Source: CAYPLH01 sp964411505 (lineage in GTDB: Bacteria; Bacillota; Clostridia; CAYPLH01; DUMO01). Taken from it: a DNA stretch of 56,473 bases. The stretch's first letter is position 1. Every line of letters begins with the position of its first letter. The notes under the pieces are model-generated. The model had not been told where the DNA came from, made no database searches, and saw nothing but the letters and a program-made list of their open reading frames with translations. Below are positions 1-8,157 of the stretch, piece after piece. A program made the position numbers and the translations under genes. Where the stretch lies: assembly GCA_964411505.1 (NCBI GenBank), contig CAYPLH010000024.1, positions 1 through 56,473 on the forward strand, in the 5' to 3' direction.

Positions 1-52
1 ACGAGGAAGCAAACATTAACTTTTATAATGTTTTTATAGAGTTTTATAAGTT

Positions 53-817
53 TTGTATAACGGGGTTGTTTTGTTCAACATAAATGAAGTCGCCAAAATT
101 ATAAAAAATTCATCCAATATAGTTGCTTTTACCGGAGCAGGTGCATCAACTGAAAGTAATATACCTGATTTTCGCTCATCAAATGGTTTATATTCACAAG
201 ATGCAGGGAAATTTAATTACCCACCCGAAGTTATTCTTAGCAGAAGTTTTTTTCTTGAGAAACCTCATGAGTTTTATCAATACTATAGAAAAAACATGCT
301 ATATCCTGATGCCATGCCCAACAGATGCCATACTGCACTGACCGAACTGGAAAAAGCGGGTAAGCTTAAAGCTATAATTACTCAGAATATCGATGGACTG
401 CATGAAGCATCCGGTTCTTCTAATGTTCTTGAACTGCATGGTTCAGTTTTAAGGAATTACTGTATGAAGTGCAAAAGAGCCTATACTCTTGACTATATAA
501 TGAATTCCAGTGAGTTAGTACCCACATGCAAAGATTGTGATGGAACGATACGACCTGATGTGGTTCTTTATGAAGAAATGTTGGATCAAAATATACTGTC
601 GGATGCTGTATCTTATATAGATGTGGCTGATGTTTTAATAATTCTTGGTACAAGTCTTGTAGTACATCCAGCAGCAAGTCTTGTAAACTATTACCGAGGC
701 GATAAGCTTATTATAATTAACCGAACTGAGACTCCCTATGACAGGCATGCGAAATATGTTATACATGATAGCGCAGGCGCAGTTTTGGGGAGCGTCATGG
801 ATAATATTGATGTATGA
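53..817 (+). CDS. cobB: NAD-dependent protein deacylase, Sir2 family (sirtuin)
   Basis: Sirtuins remove acyl groups from lysines using NAD+, giving nicotinamide and O-acyl-ADP-ribose; the protein should be cytoplasmic. The NAD-binding GAGAS...IPDFRS segment lies near residues 29-44, and the catalytic TQNIDGLH motif follows at about 110-117. Two Cys pairs (YCMKC, and CKDC about 20 residues later) form the zinc ribbon. The later GTSL and INR motifs are also in place. At 254 residues it is the usual bacterial size. The TTG at 53 has no clear ribosome site; an in-frame TTG at 71 is an alternative. It stands alone, followed by about 155 bases without a recognisable element. The family call is sure; the substrate is unknown. 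Confidence 0.9.
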   Translation: MYNGVVLFNINEVAKIIKNSSNIVAFTGAGASTESNIPDFRSSNGLYSQDAGKFNYPPEVILSRSFFLEKPHEFYQYYRKNMLYPDAMPNRCHTALTELEKAGKLKAIITQNIDGLHEASGSSNVLELHGSVLRNYCMKCKRAYTLDYIMNSSELVPTCKDCDGTIRPDVVLYEEMLDQNILSDAVSYIDVADVLIILGTSLVVHPAASLVNYYRGDKLIIINRTETPYDRHAKYVIHDSAGAVLGSVMDNIDV

Positions 818-972
818 ATTTACAAAGTGGATGAACATATTAGATTAGAAGTAACCTCTAAATAGTAACAATAAATTGGTGCAATTGTCTTTATATACAT
901 GACTGAAAAAGTACTGTAAACTGATAGAAAAGAAGATGGAAATTTAATCTAAAGTCACAGGAGGAGATATCA

Positions 973-2496
973 ATGATCGAAGTAAGAGTTTTTAATGAAG
1001 AATCATCCTATAAAAGAAGCAAATCTGAGCCGATGTTGTATTACAAAGGCAGACCCATGTTCAAGTTTGGTCCAATGAGCGAAACATCAACTCTTGCATT
1101 AAAGCTTGGTTCACGGATACATGATGTTACATATTGGGCGAAATGGCAGAAGGAAAACGGCATGGGATATGTTAGGTGCTACCCGGAGCAGGGATACGGC
1201 TGGGTAGATACCGAGGCTGAAGGGAGGCTGTATCCTTTTGAGCAGGTAAGACCTCTTGTATTTGATCTTGACAGGTTCAGCGATGAGTATTGGCAGAACT
1301 TCAGGAATGTGGCAAAATGTCTTTGCGACAATGATGTCATAATGCACCTGCAGTTGGTGCAGGTCTGTTATTTCAAGAACTGGGTACCTGAGGCAAGAAG
1401 ATGGCAATGTAATTACTGGAATCATGAAAACAATGTGAACGACTACACAAAGAATCTCGAACCAACATTTCCGTTTTCGGATAAAAACAACGGTATAATG
1501 AACCATTGGAAGCGTTATATTATGGCTATAATGGATGCTGTCGGGGATTTGGGCAATGTTATTATTGATTTAGGCAATGAGCTGAGTTCTGAGAAAGATT
1601 GGATAGAATGGAACATAGAGATAATGAAAGAGTGGGAGAAAAAACACGGAGTTCATGTTATAAAAGGCATTGATTTTACGCATATGGATCGTCCTTCACA
1701 AGCCCTTGTCAATCCTGACATTGATGTTATTATGATTCACGGCGAGCATGTTGATGATGCTCCACTTCTTAGAAAAATATTTAAAAAGCCTGTAGTTAGT
1801 GTCATATCAAGAGATACTGAATATCTTGGTCTGGCAGAAGGTGATCAACCAAACGAAGACAGATTCAGAAGGTTGCACTACAGGTGTCTGATGAATAAGG
1901 TCCAAGGTATGGGGGATTACGGTAAAATGATGGGCGGACAGGATAAAAAGAGGACAGGAGATGTAAAGGTCAATTTAAATGTATTAGACCCTGAGCGAAT
2001 TGCGAAATTTGCATCGGATGCAAAGATATTGAATGAGTTCTATAATCAACTGATTGACTACTCAAGTCTTTCGGTAACACGTGACAGGGTTATCAACTGG
2101 ACAAAGGGAGCAAGATGCTATTGCTTAAACTCCAACAGCGAGATTGTTATCTACTTAGAGCCAGGGTTTAATGCACTATTGGATGGAACAGAGTTTGATG
2201 AGGATACACTGGTCATATCGGTATATGCCCGTGAGGAAAAGAAGCTTTTTGCCGGTGTTGAGAAAGCGGAAATAATTGATCCTTCTTCAGGTATGCGGAG
2301 GATGGTTCCTGTTGTTATTGAAGAGTACCTTAAATACAGCAACAAAGCTAACTTAAGTGCACAGAAGATACCGGAGAAGGTTGCAAAAATCAAACTGCCG
2401 GCATTTAAAAATGATCTGCTTGTTATATTCAAAAGTGCAAATGATACTGGTGACAAAGGTCATTTGGGTTCTAATGAACCCAGTAATAATAATTAA
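973..2496 (+). CDS. Putative TIM-barrel glycoside hydrolase (cellulase-like)
   Basis: A 507-residue protein without signal peptide, so probably cytoplasmic. The start has a good AGGAGG site 7 bases upstream. The N-terminal half reads like the entry strands of a clan-A glycosidase barrel (YYKGRPMFKFG, then GYVRCYP). DLGNELS places a Glu at about residue 203, where the acid/base Glu of such barrels normally sits. A later segment (VIMIHGEHV) fits another barrel strand. The last ~130 residues look like a beta-rich accessory domain. I do not recognise the exact CAZy family, and the nucleophile is not obvious. The other carbohydrate genes in the window support a role in sugar breakdown, which is inference. 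Confidence 0.55.
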   Translation: MIEVRVFNEESSYKRSKSEPMLYYKGRPMFKFGPMSETSTLALKLGSRIHDVTYWAKWQKENGMGYVRCYPEQGYGWVDTEAEGRLYPFEQVRPLVFDLDRFSDEYWQNFRNVAKCLCDNDVIMHLQLVQVCYFKNWVPEARRWQCNYWNHENNVNDYTKNLEPTFPFSDKNNGIMNHWKRYIMAIMDAVGDLGNVIIDLGNELSSEKDWIEWNIEIMKEWEKKHGVHVIKGIDFTHMDRPSQALVNPDIDVIMIHGEHVDDAPLLRKIFKKPVVSVISRDTEYLGLAEGDQPNEDRFRRLHYRCLMNKVQGMGDYGKMMGGQDKKRTGDVKVNLNVLDPERIAKFASDAKILNEFYNQLIDYSSLSVTRDRVINWTKGARCYCLNSNSEIVIYLEPGFNALLDGTEFDEDTLVISVYAREEKKLFAGVEKAEIIDPSSGMRRMVPVVIEEYLKYSNKANLSAQKIPEKVAKIKLPAFKNDLLVIFKSANDTGDKGHLGSNEPSNNN

Positions 2497-2814
2497 GCAT
2501 TTTGATGCATCAACACAATACTGGAAGGATGAGTAATGTTTTTCCTATGCGTTCCTACCATTTTGGGTAGCTCGGGACAAGATTTTCAATGGTCCATGTT
2601 GTGGGGCAATCTATCGTTCAGGAAAATATAATCTGTAAAAGGATTGCATGAATTGCAGGGGGAAACGAGAATCTGAATTAATGTATTATTTAAGGCTACT
2701 TCTTTTTAAATAAAAAACTTTACTTTAATTCATACTATGATTAACTCTTGGAAATTAACTTCGAGTATTTCTGGGAGTTAATCTATACTGTAAGCAGGGG
2801 AAAGGTAGAGTTTA

Positions 2815-2928
2815 ATGGATATATTTCGCTACACACATGTTTTTTATTTCATGTTTACCTGGATTTTGGCTTTTGTATTAATAAAGCCTAAAAGTATAAA
2901 AGAACAAAAAAGCACATTTATTTTTTGA
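2815..2928 (+). CDS. Possible small membrane protein (37 aa)
   Basis: This short frame lies in the 500-base stretch between the preceding hydrolase and the DUF4846 gene. It starts with ATG about 8 bases after an AAAGGTAGAG purine run. It encodes one hydrophobic segment (FYFMFTWILAFVLI) followed by a Lys-rich tail. A 9-bp perfect inverted repeat (GATTAACTC at 2739-2747, GAGTTAATC at 2775-2783) sits just upstream. I know no family for it, and the frame could be chance. Nothing else is recognisable in 2497-2999. Confidence 0.28.
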   Translation: MDIFRYTHVFYFMFTWILAFVLIKPKSIKEQKSTFIF

Positions 2929-2999
2929 TTTTGCATTAGAATGTTAAGCGGTCATTGAGTAAGTGAATATTTTCTGTTAATCAGTGGAGGAATGCTGTT

Positions 3000-3932
3000 G
3001 TGGAGGTTTTAAATTATCTGAAACGGATTTTGGTTTTAATTAGCGTGGTTTTTCTAACATCCTGTTCATATTCTGGACATAATGATAATGTTTCTCATGT
3101 TACGCCATCAACTGGTGTACAATTCAATATTACTCATCAGGGAAATAACACAGGTACTTCCATAGATAAAGATATGCACATTATAAATGAAGACGGGAAC
3201 ATAATTGAGGAAAGATTTAATCCCCCGGTGGGTTATAAGAGAGTCGAAGTGCAAGAAAATTCCTTTGAAGAGTATTTGCGAACATTGCCGTTGAAATCGC
3301 ATGGCGCAGAAGTGATGTATTATGATGGACGTAAAAAAAGCAGGGAGGTTCATGAAGCTGTAGTTGATATTGATGTAGGCGACAGGGACCTTCAACAATG
3401 TGCAGATGCAGTCATAAGACTCAGAGCGGAATACTTATATATTAACGAACTGTTTGATGAAATACATTTTAACTTTACAAATGGATTTAATGCGGATTAC
3501 TCTACATGGATGCAAGGTGACAGAATTAAAGTAGAAGGTGGAAATAACGCATACTGGGTCAAAAGTACGGAATATTCAAATGATTACAGGAGTTTCAGAG
3601 AATATTTGACTATGGTTTTTGCATATGCAGGAACGGTATCACTGGTACAGGAAATGCAAAAGATCTCAGTTGATGAAATGAAAATAGGTGATGTATTCAT
3701 AAAAGGTCCACTCCCCGGTCATTGTGTAATTGTTGTCGATATGGCAGAGAATACAGAGACAGGTGAAAAAATTTTTATGATTGCCCAGAGTTATATGCCT
3801 GCTCAGGATATTCATATTCTTAAAAATAATGACAGTAAAAGCTTAAGCCCATGGTATTCTACAGATTTTGGAGAAAAGCTGACGACACCTGAATGGACAT
3901 TTGAGAAGGATCAGCTTATGAGATTCAGGTGA
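3000..3932 (+). CDS. DUF4846 family lipoprotein
   Basis: A 310-residue exported protein. The N-terminus is a lipoprotein signal ending LTSC, with the lipid-modified Cys at about residue 22. From about residue 77 it follows the DUF4846 pattern: FEEYLRTLPLK, then HAAV-type (EAVVDIDVGDRDLQQCADAV), then LRAEYLY and HFNFTNGF. The biochemical role of the family is not known to me. The GTG start is chosen because GTGGAGG lies about 10 bases before it; the nearby ATG at 2992 opens only a five-codon frame. It is monocistronic, and the convergent helicase relic follows. Confidence 0.85.
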   Translation: MEVLNYLKRILVLISVVFLTSCSYSGHNDNVSHVTPSTGVQFNITHQGNNTGTSIDKDMHIINEDGNIIEERFNPPVGYKRVEVQENSFEEYLRTLPLKSHGAEVMYYDGRKKSREVHEAVVDIDVGDRDLQQCADAVIRLRAEYLYINELFDEIHFNFTNGFNADYSTWMQGDRIKVEGGNNAYWVKSTEYSNDYRSFREYLTMVFAYAGTVSLVQEMQKISVDEMKIGDVFIKGPLPGHCVIVVDMAENTETGEKIFMIAQSYMPAQDIHILKNNDSKSLSPWYSTDFGEKLTTPEWTFEKDQLMRFR

Positions 3933-4013
3933 AAAATAATTTTGCTGTTAAGTTTATTTTTTTAAAACTATTGTGCTGAGAGTGTCATATATAAACGATT
4001 AGAGGCTATGTTA

Positions 4014-4310
4014 TTAAATAGGAATAGTCAGGTTTTGACTTTGATGTCTAGTAATTTTGATTCTTCCGTTATCACCTTGTACTGCAACAATCGGTGTTTC
4101 CTTTAATCTGTACTTGATTTTTCTGACAAATTGGTTTGTAAAATCAACAAGGTTGCTTTTACTTCTGTAGTTTTGTATTAACTCATACTTAACAGCATTT
4201 TTTTCTTTAATCAATTTTACAAGGTATTTTGAACTAGAACCTCTGAATTCAAAAATGTTCTGATCATCATCACCAACTGCAATAAGACGCATTTCCTCGT
4301 TGTAATTCAT
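4014..4310 (-). pseudogene. Fragment of a UvrD/Rep-type superfamily I helicase
   Basis: These 98 residues contain the helicase segment VGDDDQNIFEFRGSS, which matches motif III of UvrD/Rep helicases (GD..QSIY.FRGA). LIQNYRSKSNLVDFTN follows, matching motif IV (NYRS). The Walker A part and the C-terminal motifs are absent; a functional helicase is several times longer. No coding continuation is seen on either side. It is therefore a relic of a larger gene, perhaps of the RecQ/UvrD-like fusion type common in Clostridia. Confidence 0.7.
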
Positions 4311-4438
4311 TATTATGTTTCTTTTAATTCTACAACCGAAAAGTCTACCAGAACCTCATCTTTTGCACTACTATCTCTGGTTGTTTTTGAAAGGCTTCTC
4401 TCATAACCAAAATTGAGATAAAGACAAGAAAAAACCAA

Positions 4439-4471
4439 CTTATTAAGGAAATCAATTCAGGAAAAAAATAG
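4439..4471 (+). pseudogene. 3' remnant of a second holin-like toxin gene
   Basis: The sequence from 4439 to about 4479 repeats the 3' end of the intact toxin gene at 6842-6952 with one change. It encodes LIKEINSGKK and a stop, against LIKETNSGKK and a stop in the intact copy. The first arm of the shared terminator (AGTCACCCTG) is kept, but the second arm and the toxin 5' part are gone. A deletion relic; not functional. Confidence 0.7.
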
Positions 4472-4501
4472 TCACCCTGAGTATAGAACCGGTAACCAAA
4501 T

Positions 4502-5338
4502 TCAGTTAATAGGGACAGCAGTCTGATTGGTTATTTTCTTTAAGAATTCTGAAGGACTTATACCTTCAAATTTTTTAAATAATTTGCTGAAATAAAACTC
4601 ATCCTTAAAACCTGATAATAAGGCAACATCTTTTACTTTCAGTTGTTTTTCTATCAGTATATTTTTTGCAATATCTATCTTTTGTCTATTTATGTAAGTT
4701 ACAATTGAATAGCCGGTATAGCTCTTGAAAATACTTGAAAGATAATCAGGGGATATGCCGGCAAGTTTTGCTAGGTCTTTGACAGCAAGTGTGCTTTTTA
4801 CATTACTCTGTATATGTCTAATTACCTTTTCTACTCTTTTAAGGTTGGCATAATTTAATGCACGGCTTTGTGTTTCCAGTATTATGGTGTGGAGCATCTG
4901 CATAAATATCGCTCTGATATAAAGAACACTATCCGGGTTATTTACAGCCCTTTTCTTGTCTATTTCAGACATTAATGCGCTAACCTTAAGATGTGAATTT
5001 ATATCCATCACAGATTTTATAGGAAGCATATCATCACTGGGTTTTATAGTCCAATCACCATTCGAGTAGTCAATATATGCATAACTGAAGTGAATGGCAA
5101 AAAATTCAAGAGGGTCTTCATCCATGCTTTTCATAGAATGTAGAAGTCCGGGATAAAAGTAAAACAACCTGCCCCGTAAAGCTTGACAGACGTTACCTTC
5201 TATTGTAACAAATCCGCTTCCACCAGTAATAAGTACAAATTCATGGTCAGGTATACTCCTAGTATTTATGAACCAGCCAGAAGAACACTTTCTCTCAACA
5301 CTGTAACGGATATAAGGAACCATATTATTTACGTTCAA
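4502..5338 (-). CDS. AraC family transcriptional regulator
   Basis: A 278-residue cytoplasmic activator. The N-terminal half is a cupin-like sugar-sensing domain of the AraC_binding type (the VTIEG...RLFYFYPGLLHSM region). The last ~100 residues hold two helix-turn-helix units: VKDLAKLAGISPDYLSSIFK and VKDVALLSGFKDEFYFSKLFKK. The TTG start follows GGAAGGTGATTTC. It is transcribed divergently from the URO-D-like gene at 5475 across a 136-base spacer, so that gene is its most likely target. The inducer is unknown. Confidence 0.9.
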   Translation of the reverse strand: MNVNNMVPYIRYSVERKCSSGWFINTRSIPDHEFVLITGGSGFVTIEGNVCQALRGRLFYFYPGLLHSMKSMDEDPLEFFAIHFSYAYIDYSNGDWTIKPSDDMLPIKSVMDINSHLKVSALMSEIDKKRAVNNPDSVLYIRAIFMQMLHTIILETQSRALNYANLKRVEKVIRHIQSNVKSTLAVKDLAKLAGISPDYLSSIFKSYTGYSIVTYINRQKIDIAKNILIEKQLKVKDVALLSGFKDEFYFSKLFKKFEGISPSEFLKKITNQTAVPIN

Positions 5339-5474
5339 GAAATCACCTTCCTAATTATATTTTTTGCAGTATAATTTTATCACGGAATTGTACATGGATC
5401 CAGTATTAATCCATGTAAACCTTGAAGGAATGATTATATGATATTTACATGCAATACTATTGGAGGTTTATTTC

Positions 5475-6590
5475 ATGAAATGGCACAGGGAAGAATATAT
5501 TGAGCTGATGACTTTCGGCAAGGTTGAGCGACAGATGTTTGTTGAACTGTTTGGTCCTCTTATAGGTCTGGAACAGGAATGGGACTCTCAAGGAGCGTCA
5601 AAAGAAGAATTAACTTTGGAGGCATTCGGATTTGATTATGTACCGGTTGTAAGATGTGGAGGTAATACGAGCTTAAGAGGCGGTGTAGCTCCAAAGGTTA
5701 TTGAGGACACAAGGGAATACACAATAAAAATAGACCGTTACGGAAGAAAGGTCAAGCTATGCAAAGGACGGGCAACTATACCTCTTCCTATGGATTATCC
5801 GGTTAAAAATATGGATGACTGGCTTAAAATCAAGCGTTGGTTTGAATTCTATGAAGACAGAATTGATCAGGATGCGGTGAATTATGCAAGGAAACAGCAG
5901 AAGGAAGGGGAACTGGTGCTCGCCACAATACCCGGAGGGTTTGATCTTCCAAGGCAACTTCTGGGAGAAGAGAATGCATGCCTCTGCTATTACGACCAAC
6001 CTGAGTTAATGCAAGACATCCTAAGAACAGCAGGAGACACAGCTTTAAAAGTCTTGGATAGAATCAGTGAACAGATTCAGATTGACTGCCTTATGGTTCA
6101 TGAAGATATGGCTGGAAAAACAGGTCCCCTGATAGGAGCAAATCTTGTTAAGGAGTTTATAAAACCTTATTACAGAAAAGTGTGGGATATGTTGTCAGCA
6201 AAAGGCACAAGGCTTTTCAGCCAAGATAGTGATGGTAACATGAATCCTGTGATTGATGCATTTATGGATTGTGGTGTAAATATTATTTTTCCAGCTGAAC
6301 CAGCTGCTGGTATGGATATTGTTGCATTAAGAAAAAACTACGGCAGCAACTTGGCGTTTAAAGGCGGAATAGATAAGCATGTTTTACGGGAGGGCAGGGA
6401 AGCCATAGAAGGGGAGCTTCTATATAAGCTGCAGCCTTTGATGATGGGAGGCGGAACTGTTTTTGGATTGGATCATAGAATACCCAACGGTACACCGGTT
6501 GAAAACTACAGGTACTATGTCAAAACTGCAAGGGAAATTTTAGGTCTTCCTCCTGCATCAAACGACCCTCATAGAAGAATGGCCTTCTGA
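5475..6590 (+). CDS. Uroporphyrinogen decarboxylase-like (URO-D/MtaA superfamily) protein
   Basis: A 371-residue URO-D-fold protein. The family covers heme-pathway decarboxylases and corrinoid methyltransferases of the MtaA type. Here the context is sugar catabolism, not heme synthesis. Recognisable parts are the VHEDMAGKTGPL segment, DSDGN, FKGGIDKHVL and GLDHRIPNGTP near the C-terminus. A paralogue lies at 14345. ATG 5475 is preferred over TTG 5460 because GGAGG lies at 5462-5466. The gene is divergent from an AraC regulator. The reaction is unknown; demethylation of O-methylated sugars is a guess, since no corrinoid protein is nearby. Confidence 0.8.
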   Translation: MKWHREEYIELMTFGKVERQMFVELFGPLIGLEQEWDSQGASKEELTLEAFGFDYVPVVRCGGNTSLRGGVAPKVIEDTREYTIKIDRYGRKVKLCKGRATIPLPMDYPVKNMDDWLKIKRWFEFYEDRIDQDAVNYARKQQKEGELVLATIPGGFDLPRQLLGEENACLCYYDQPELMQDILRTAGDTALKVLDRISEQIQIDCLMVHEDMAGKTGPLIGANLVKEFIKPYYRKVWDMLSAKGTRLFSQDSDGNMNPVIDAFMDCGVNIIFPAEPAAGMDIVALRKNYGSNLAFKGGIDKHVLREGREAIEGELLYKLQPLMMGGGTVFGLDHRIPNGTPVENYRYYVKTAREILGLPPASNDPHRRMAF

Positions 6591-6740
6591 GGTTCAATAA
6601 GAATTATTAGTTGGTTCTAAACAGCTCGACTTCGCATAGTAGGCTGTTTTACTTTCATCCTAGTCTCCTTGCATGTGAAAGCTATCGAAATTATTCTAAT
6701 TGGATCCTAAAAACAGATACCTAGAAGATTCAGAATTATA

Positions 6741-6769
6741 TTGTTTAAATATTAAGCCTATGGTATTAT
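6741..6769 (+). promoter_or_regulatory. Promoter of the type I toxin mRNA
   Basis: TTGTTT (6741-6746), a 17-base spacer and TATTAT (6764-6769) fit a sigma-A promoter. Transcription would start near 6776, leaving a toxin leader of about 66 bases. Confidence 0.55.
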
Positions 6770-6805
6770 TTGTATATGGTAATCGGTTAAAGCAGGTGTG
6801 GTTGT

Positions 6806-6835
6806 CACCTCCACTTTTACTAAAGAAAGGAGGTG
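6806..6835 (+). promoter_or_regulatory. Hairpin sequestering the toxin ribosome binding site
   Basis: CACCTCC (6806-6812) is perfectly complementary to GGAGGTG (6829-6835), which is the Shine-Dalgarno sequence of the toxin gene; the loop is 16 bases. Such anti-SD structures keep type I toxin mRNAs from being translated as they are made. The pairing is seen directly; the regulatory role is inferred from the family. Confidence 0.6.
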
Positions 6836-6841
6836 GTCGGT

Positions 6842-6952
6842 ATGAATACATATCAGGCACTATCACTGATGATAGTATTTGGAATGTTTGTAATATCGTT
6901 AATCTCCTTAATTGTTAACCTTATTAAGGAAACCAATTCAGGAAAAAAATAG
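6842..6952 (+). CDS. Putative holin-like toxin, type I toxin-antitoxin (TxpA/BsrG-like)
   Basis: A 36-residue hydrophobic peptide: short polar start, one transmembrane segment (ALSLMIVFGMFVISLISLIV), then a charged Lys-rich tail (KETNSGKK). This is the layout of Firmicute type I toxins, which damage the membrane when overproduced. GGAGGT lies 7 bases before the ATG. The module is complete: its own promoter, an SD-masking hairpin, and a convergent antisense RNA with a strong promoter that overlaps the 3' end. A decayed second copy lies at 4439. The exact subfamily is uncertain. Confidence 0.75.
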   Translation: MNTYQALSLMIVFGMFVISLISLIVNLIKETNSGKK

Positions 6953-7036
6953 TCACCCTGCCCGAACCGCAGTGTGACTATTAATTAGTTTAACACTTGT
7001 GCAACCGCGCCATGCGGTACCGATTACCTTTTATTT
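6943..7036 (-). ncRNA. Antisense antitoxin RNA of the type I module
   Basis: Transcription from the minus-strand promoter at 7043-7070 would begin near 7036 and run into the toxin 3' end. It would stop at a clear rho-independent terminator: arms 6969-6979 and 6951-6961 pair at 10 of 11 positions, followed on this strand by a run of seven T (6949-6943). The RNA would be about 94 bases and complementary to the toxin 3' UTR and stop region, as in the RatA/TxpA arrangement. The hairpin is also usable by the toxin mRNA. Confidence 0.65.
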
Positions 7037-7042
7037 ATTTAT

Positions 7043-7070
7043 ATTATATCACAAAACAAGTAATTGTAAA
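7043..7070 (-). promoter_or_regulatory. Promoter of the antisense antitoxin RNA
   Basis: Read on the minus strand: TTTACA (7070-7065), 16 bases, then a consensus TATAAT (7048-7043). It is closer to consensus than the toxin promoter, as expected when the labile antitoxin RNA must be made in excess. Confidence 0.6.
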
Positions 7071-7088
7071 CAGATATATTACAAATAG

Positions 7089-7164
7089 AGCTTAACCAAA
7101 ATAGAGCTCACAAGGAAAAAAATAGAATGCTTAATAAATGAATATTCAGAGAACAAGCCTTGAA
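7089..7164 (+). pseudogene. N-terminal relic of a SprT-like gene
   Basis: The translation contains KIELTRKKIECLINE, which matches KIELAREKIEYLRNE at residues 6-20 of the intact SprT-like protein at 20555. DNA identity is about 85% over roughly 44 bases. The frame stops after a few more codons, and there is no start codon in frame. It is a short duplication relic. The rest of 6980-7233 shows nothing else. Confidence 0.55.
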
Positions 7165-7233
7165 ATATATAATTTTTAAGCTATCTGAGTTTTTATTGAG
7201 CGTAATAATTATAAAATTGGAGGATAAGCGATT

Positions 7234-7989
7234 ATGATTGAAGTGATCTACAAAAGAGTGAAGGATGCTGAACTAAAATTAAGGGTGTTTTTTCCAAAAG
7301 GCTGGACAAAGCAGGATCGCAGACCAGCCATAATTTTCTTTTTTGGTGGCGGCTGGAAGGGCGGTACGTGGGATCATTTTAAGTCTCATAGTGAATATCT
7401 AGTTTCTAAGGGAATGATTGCAATAACGCCGGATTACCGCGTCAGTTCCCGGTTTGATGTAACACCTTTTGACTGTGTCATGGATGCAAAGGCAGCCGTA
7501 CAGTGGGTGGTTGAAAATGCGGGAGAAATAGGTGTAGATACCAAAAAAATTGCAGTTGGTGGTGGTTCAGCCGGAGGACATCTGGCAGCTTGCACAGCCC
7601 TAATAAAAGATATCAGATATGATCCGATGCAAGTTTATAAAGTACCAAATGCTATGGTGCTATATAACCCTGTGATAAATACTTCAGAAAAAGGTTTTGG
7701 ATATGACAGACTGGGTGATAGGGCTCTGGAAATATCTCCTGTCCATCATGTGACAGAAGGTGTACCAGCAACCATTATCTTTCATGGAACAGCTGATCGT
7801 ACAGTACCATTTACTAATGTAGAGGAATTCAAGGCTGAAATGACGAACAAGGGAAATCTATGCGTTCTAGTTCCTTACGAAGGAAGAGGTCATGCTTTTT
7901 TCAATAGAGAAAAAGGTAATGAGGACTATTCGGATACGTTAAGCAAGACCTATGAATTTCTTTGCTCTTATGGCTATGTAAGAAGTTGA
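7234..7989 (+). CDS. Alpha/beta hydrolase (BD-FAE/acetyl-esterase-like)
   Basis: A 251-residue cytoplasmic serine esterase. The oxyanion-hole segment FFGGGWKGGT is near residue 35. The nucleophile elbow GGGSAGGHLA is at about 110, with the catalytic Ser in G-x-S-x-G. The acid is the Asp of HGTADRTVPF, and the base is the His of GRGHAFFN. This is the COG0657/BD-FAE layout, often deacetylating sugars or xylan fragments. GGAGGATAAGCG precedes the ATG. It stands alone, so a role in removing acetyl groups from imported oligosaccharides is inference from the surrounding carbohydrate genes. Confidence 0.85.
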   Translation: MIEVIYKRVKDAELKLRVFFPKGWTKQDRRPAIIFFFGGGWKGGTWDHFKSHSEYLVSKGMIAITPDYRVSSRFDVTPFDCVMDAKAAVQWVVENAGEIGVDTKKIAVGGGSAGGHLAACTALIKDIRYDPMQVYKVPNAMVLYNPVINTSEKGFGYDRLGDRALEISPVHHVTEGVPATIIFHGTADRTVPFTNVEEFKAEMTNKGNLCVLVPYEGRGHAFFNREKGNEDYSDTLSKTYEFLCSYGYVRS

Positions 7990-8120
7990 TGATATAGTAT
8001 TATGCATAACAATAATCGGTGTAAGAATAAGGAGCAATGGAGAAAAGTTATTATAAATTTTCTTTTAAAGAGGATTTTTGACATTTATGTCGAATTATAA
8101 ACCTAAACACAGATAAACAA

Positions 8121-8145
8121 AGGTGGTGTAATGGAGTTTCGCTAA
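8121..8145 (+). promoter_or_regulatory. Ribosome site and four-codon frame in phase with the chemoreceptor gene
   Basis: AGGTGG lies 4-5 bases before an ATG at 8131, which opens the frame M-E-F-R-stop. The ATG at 8158 used for the chemoreceptor is in the same frame, but nothing resembling a ribosome site lies directly before it. Ribosomes may load here and reinitiate 12 bases after the stop; alternatively TAA 8143 interrupts a once longer N-terminus. The sequence GGAGTT...AAGCTCC can also fold into a small hairpin. Confidence 0.4.
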
Positions 8146-8157
8146 GCTCCTATCTTT

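Noticed and set aside
2151..2456. Long antisense frames inside the large genes, for example within the hydrolase at 973-2496
   Set aside because: They lack ribosome sites and family motifs and follow from the codon use of the real genes.
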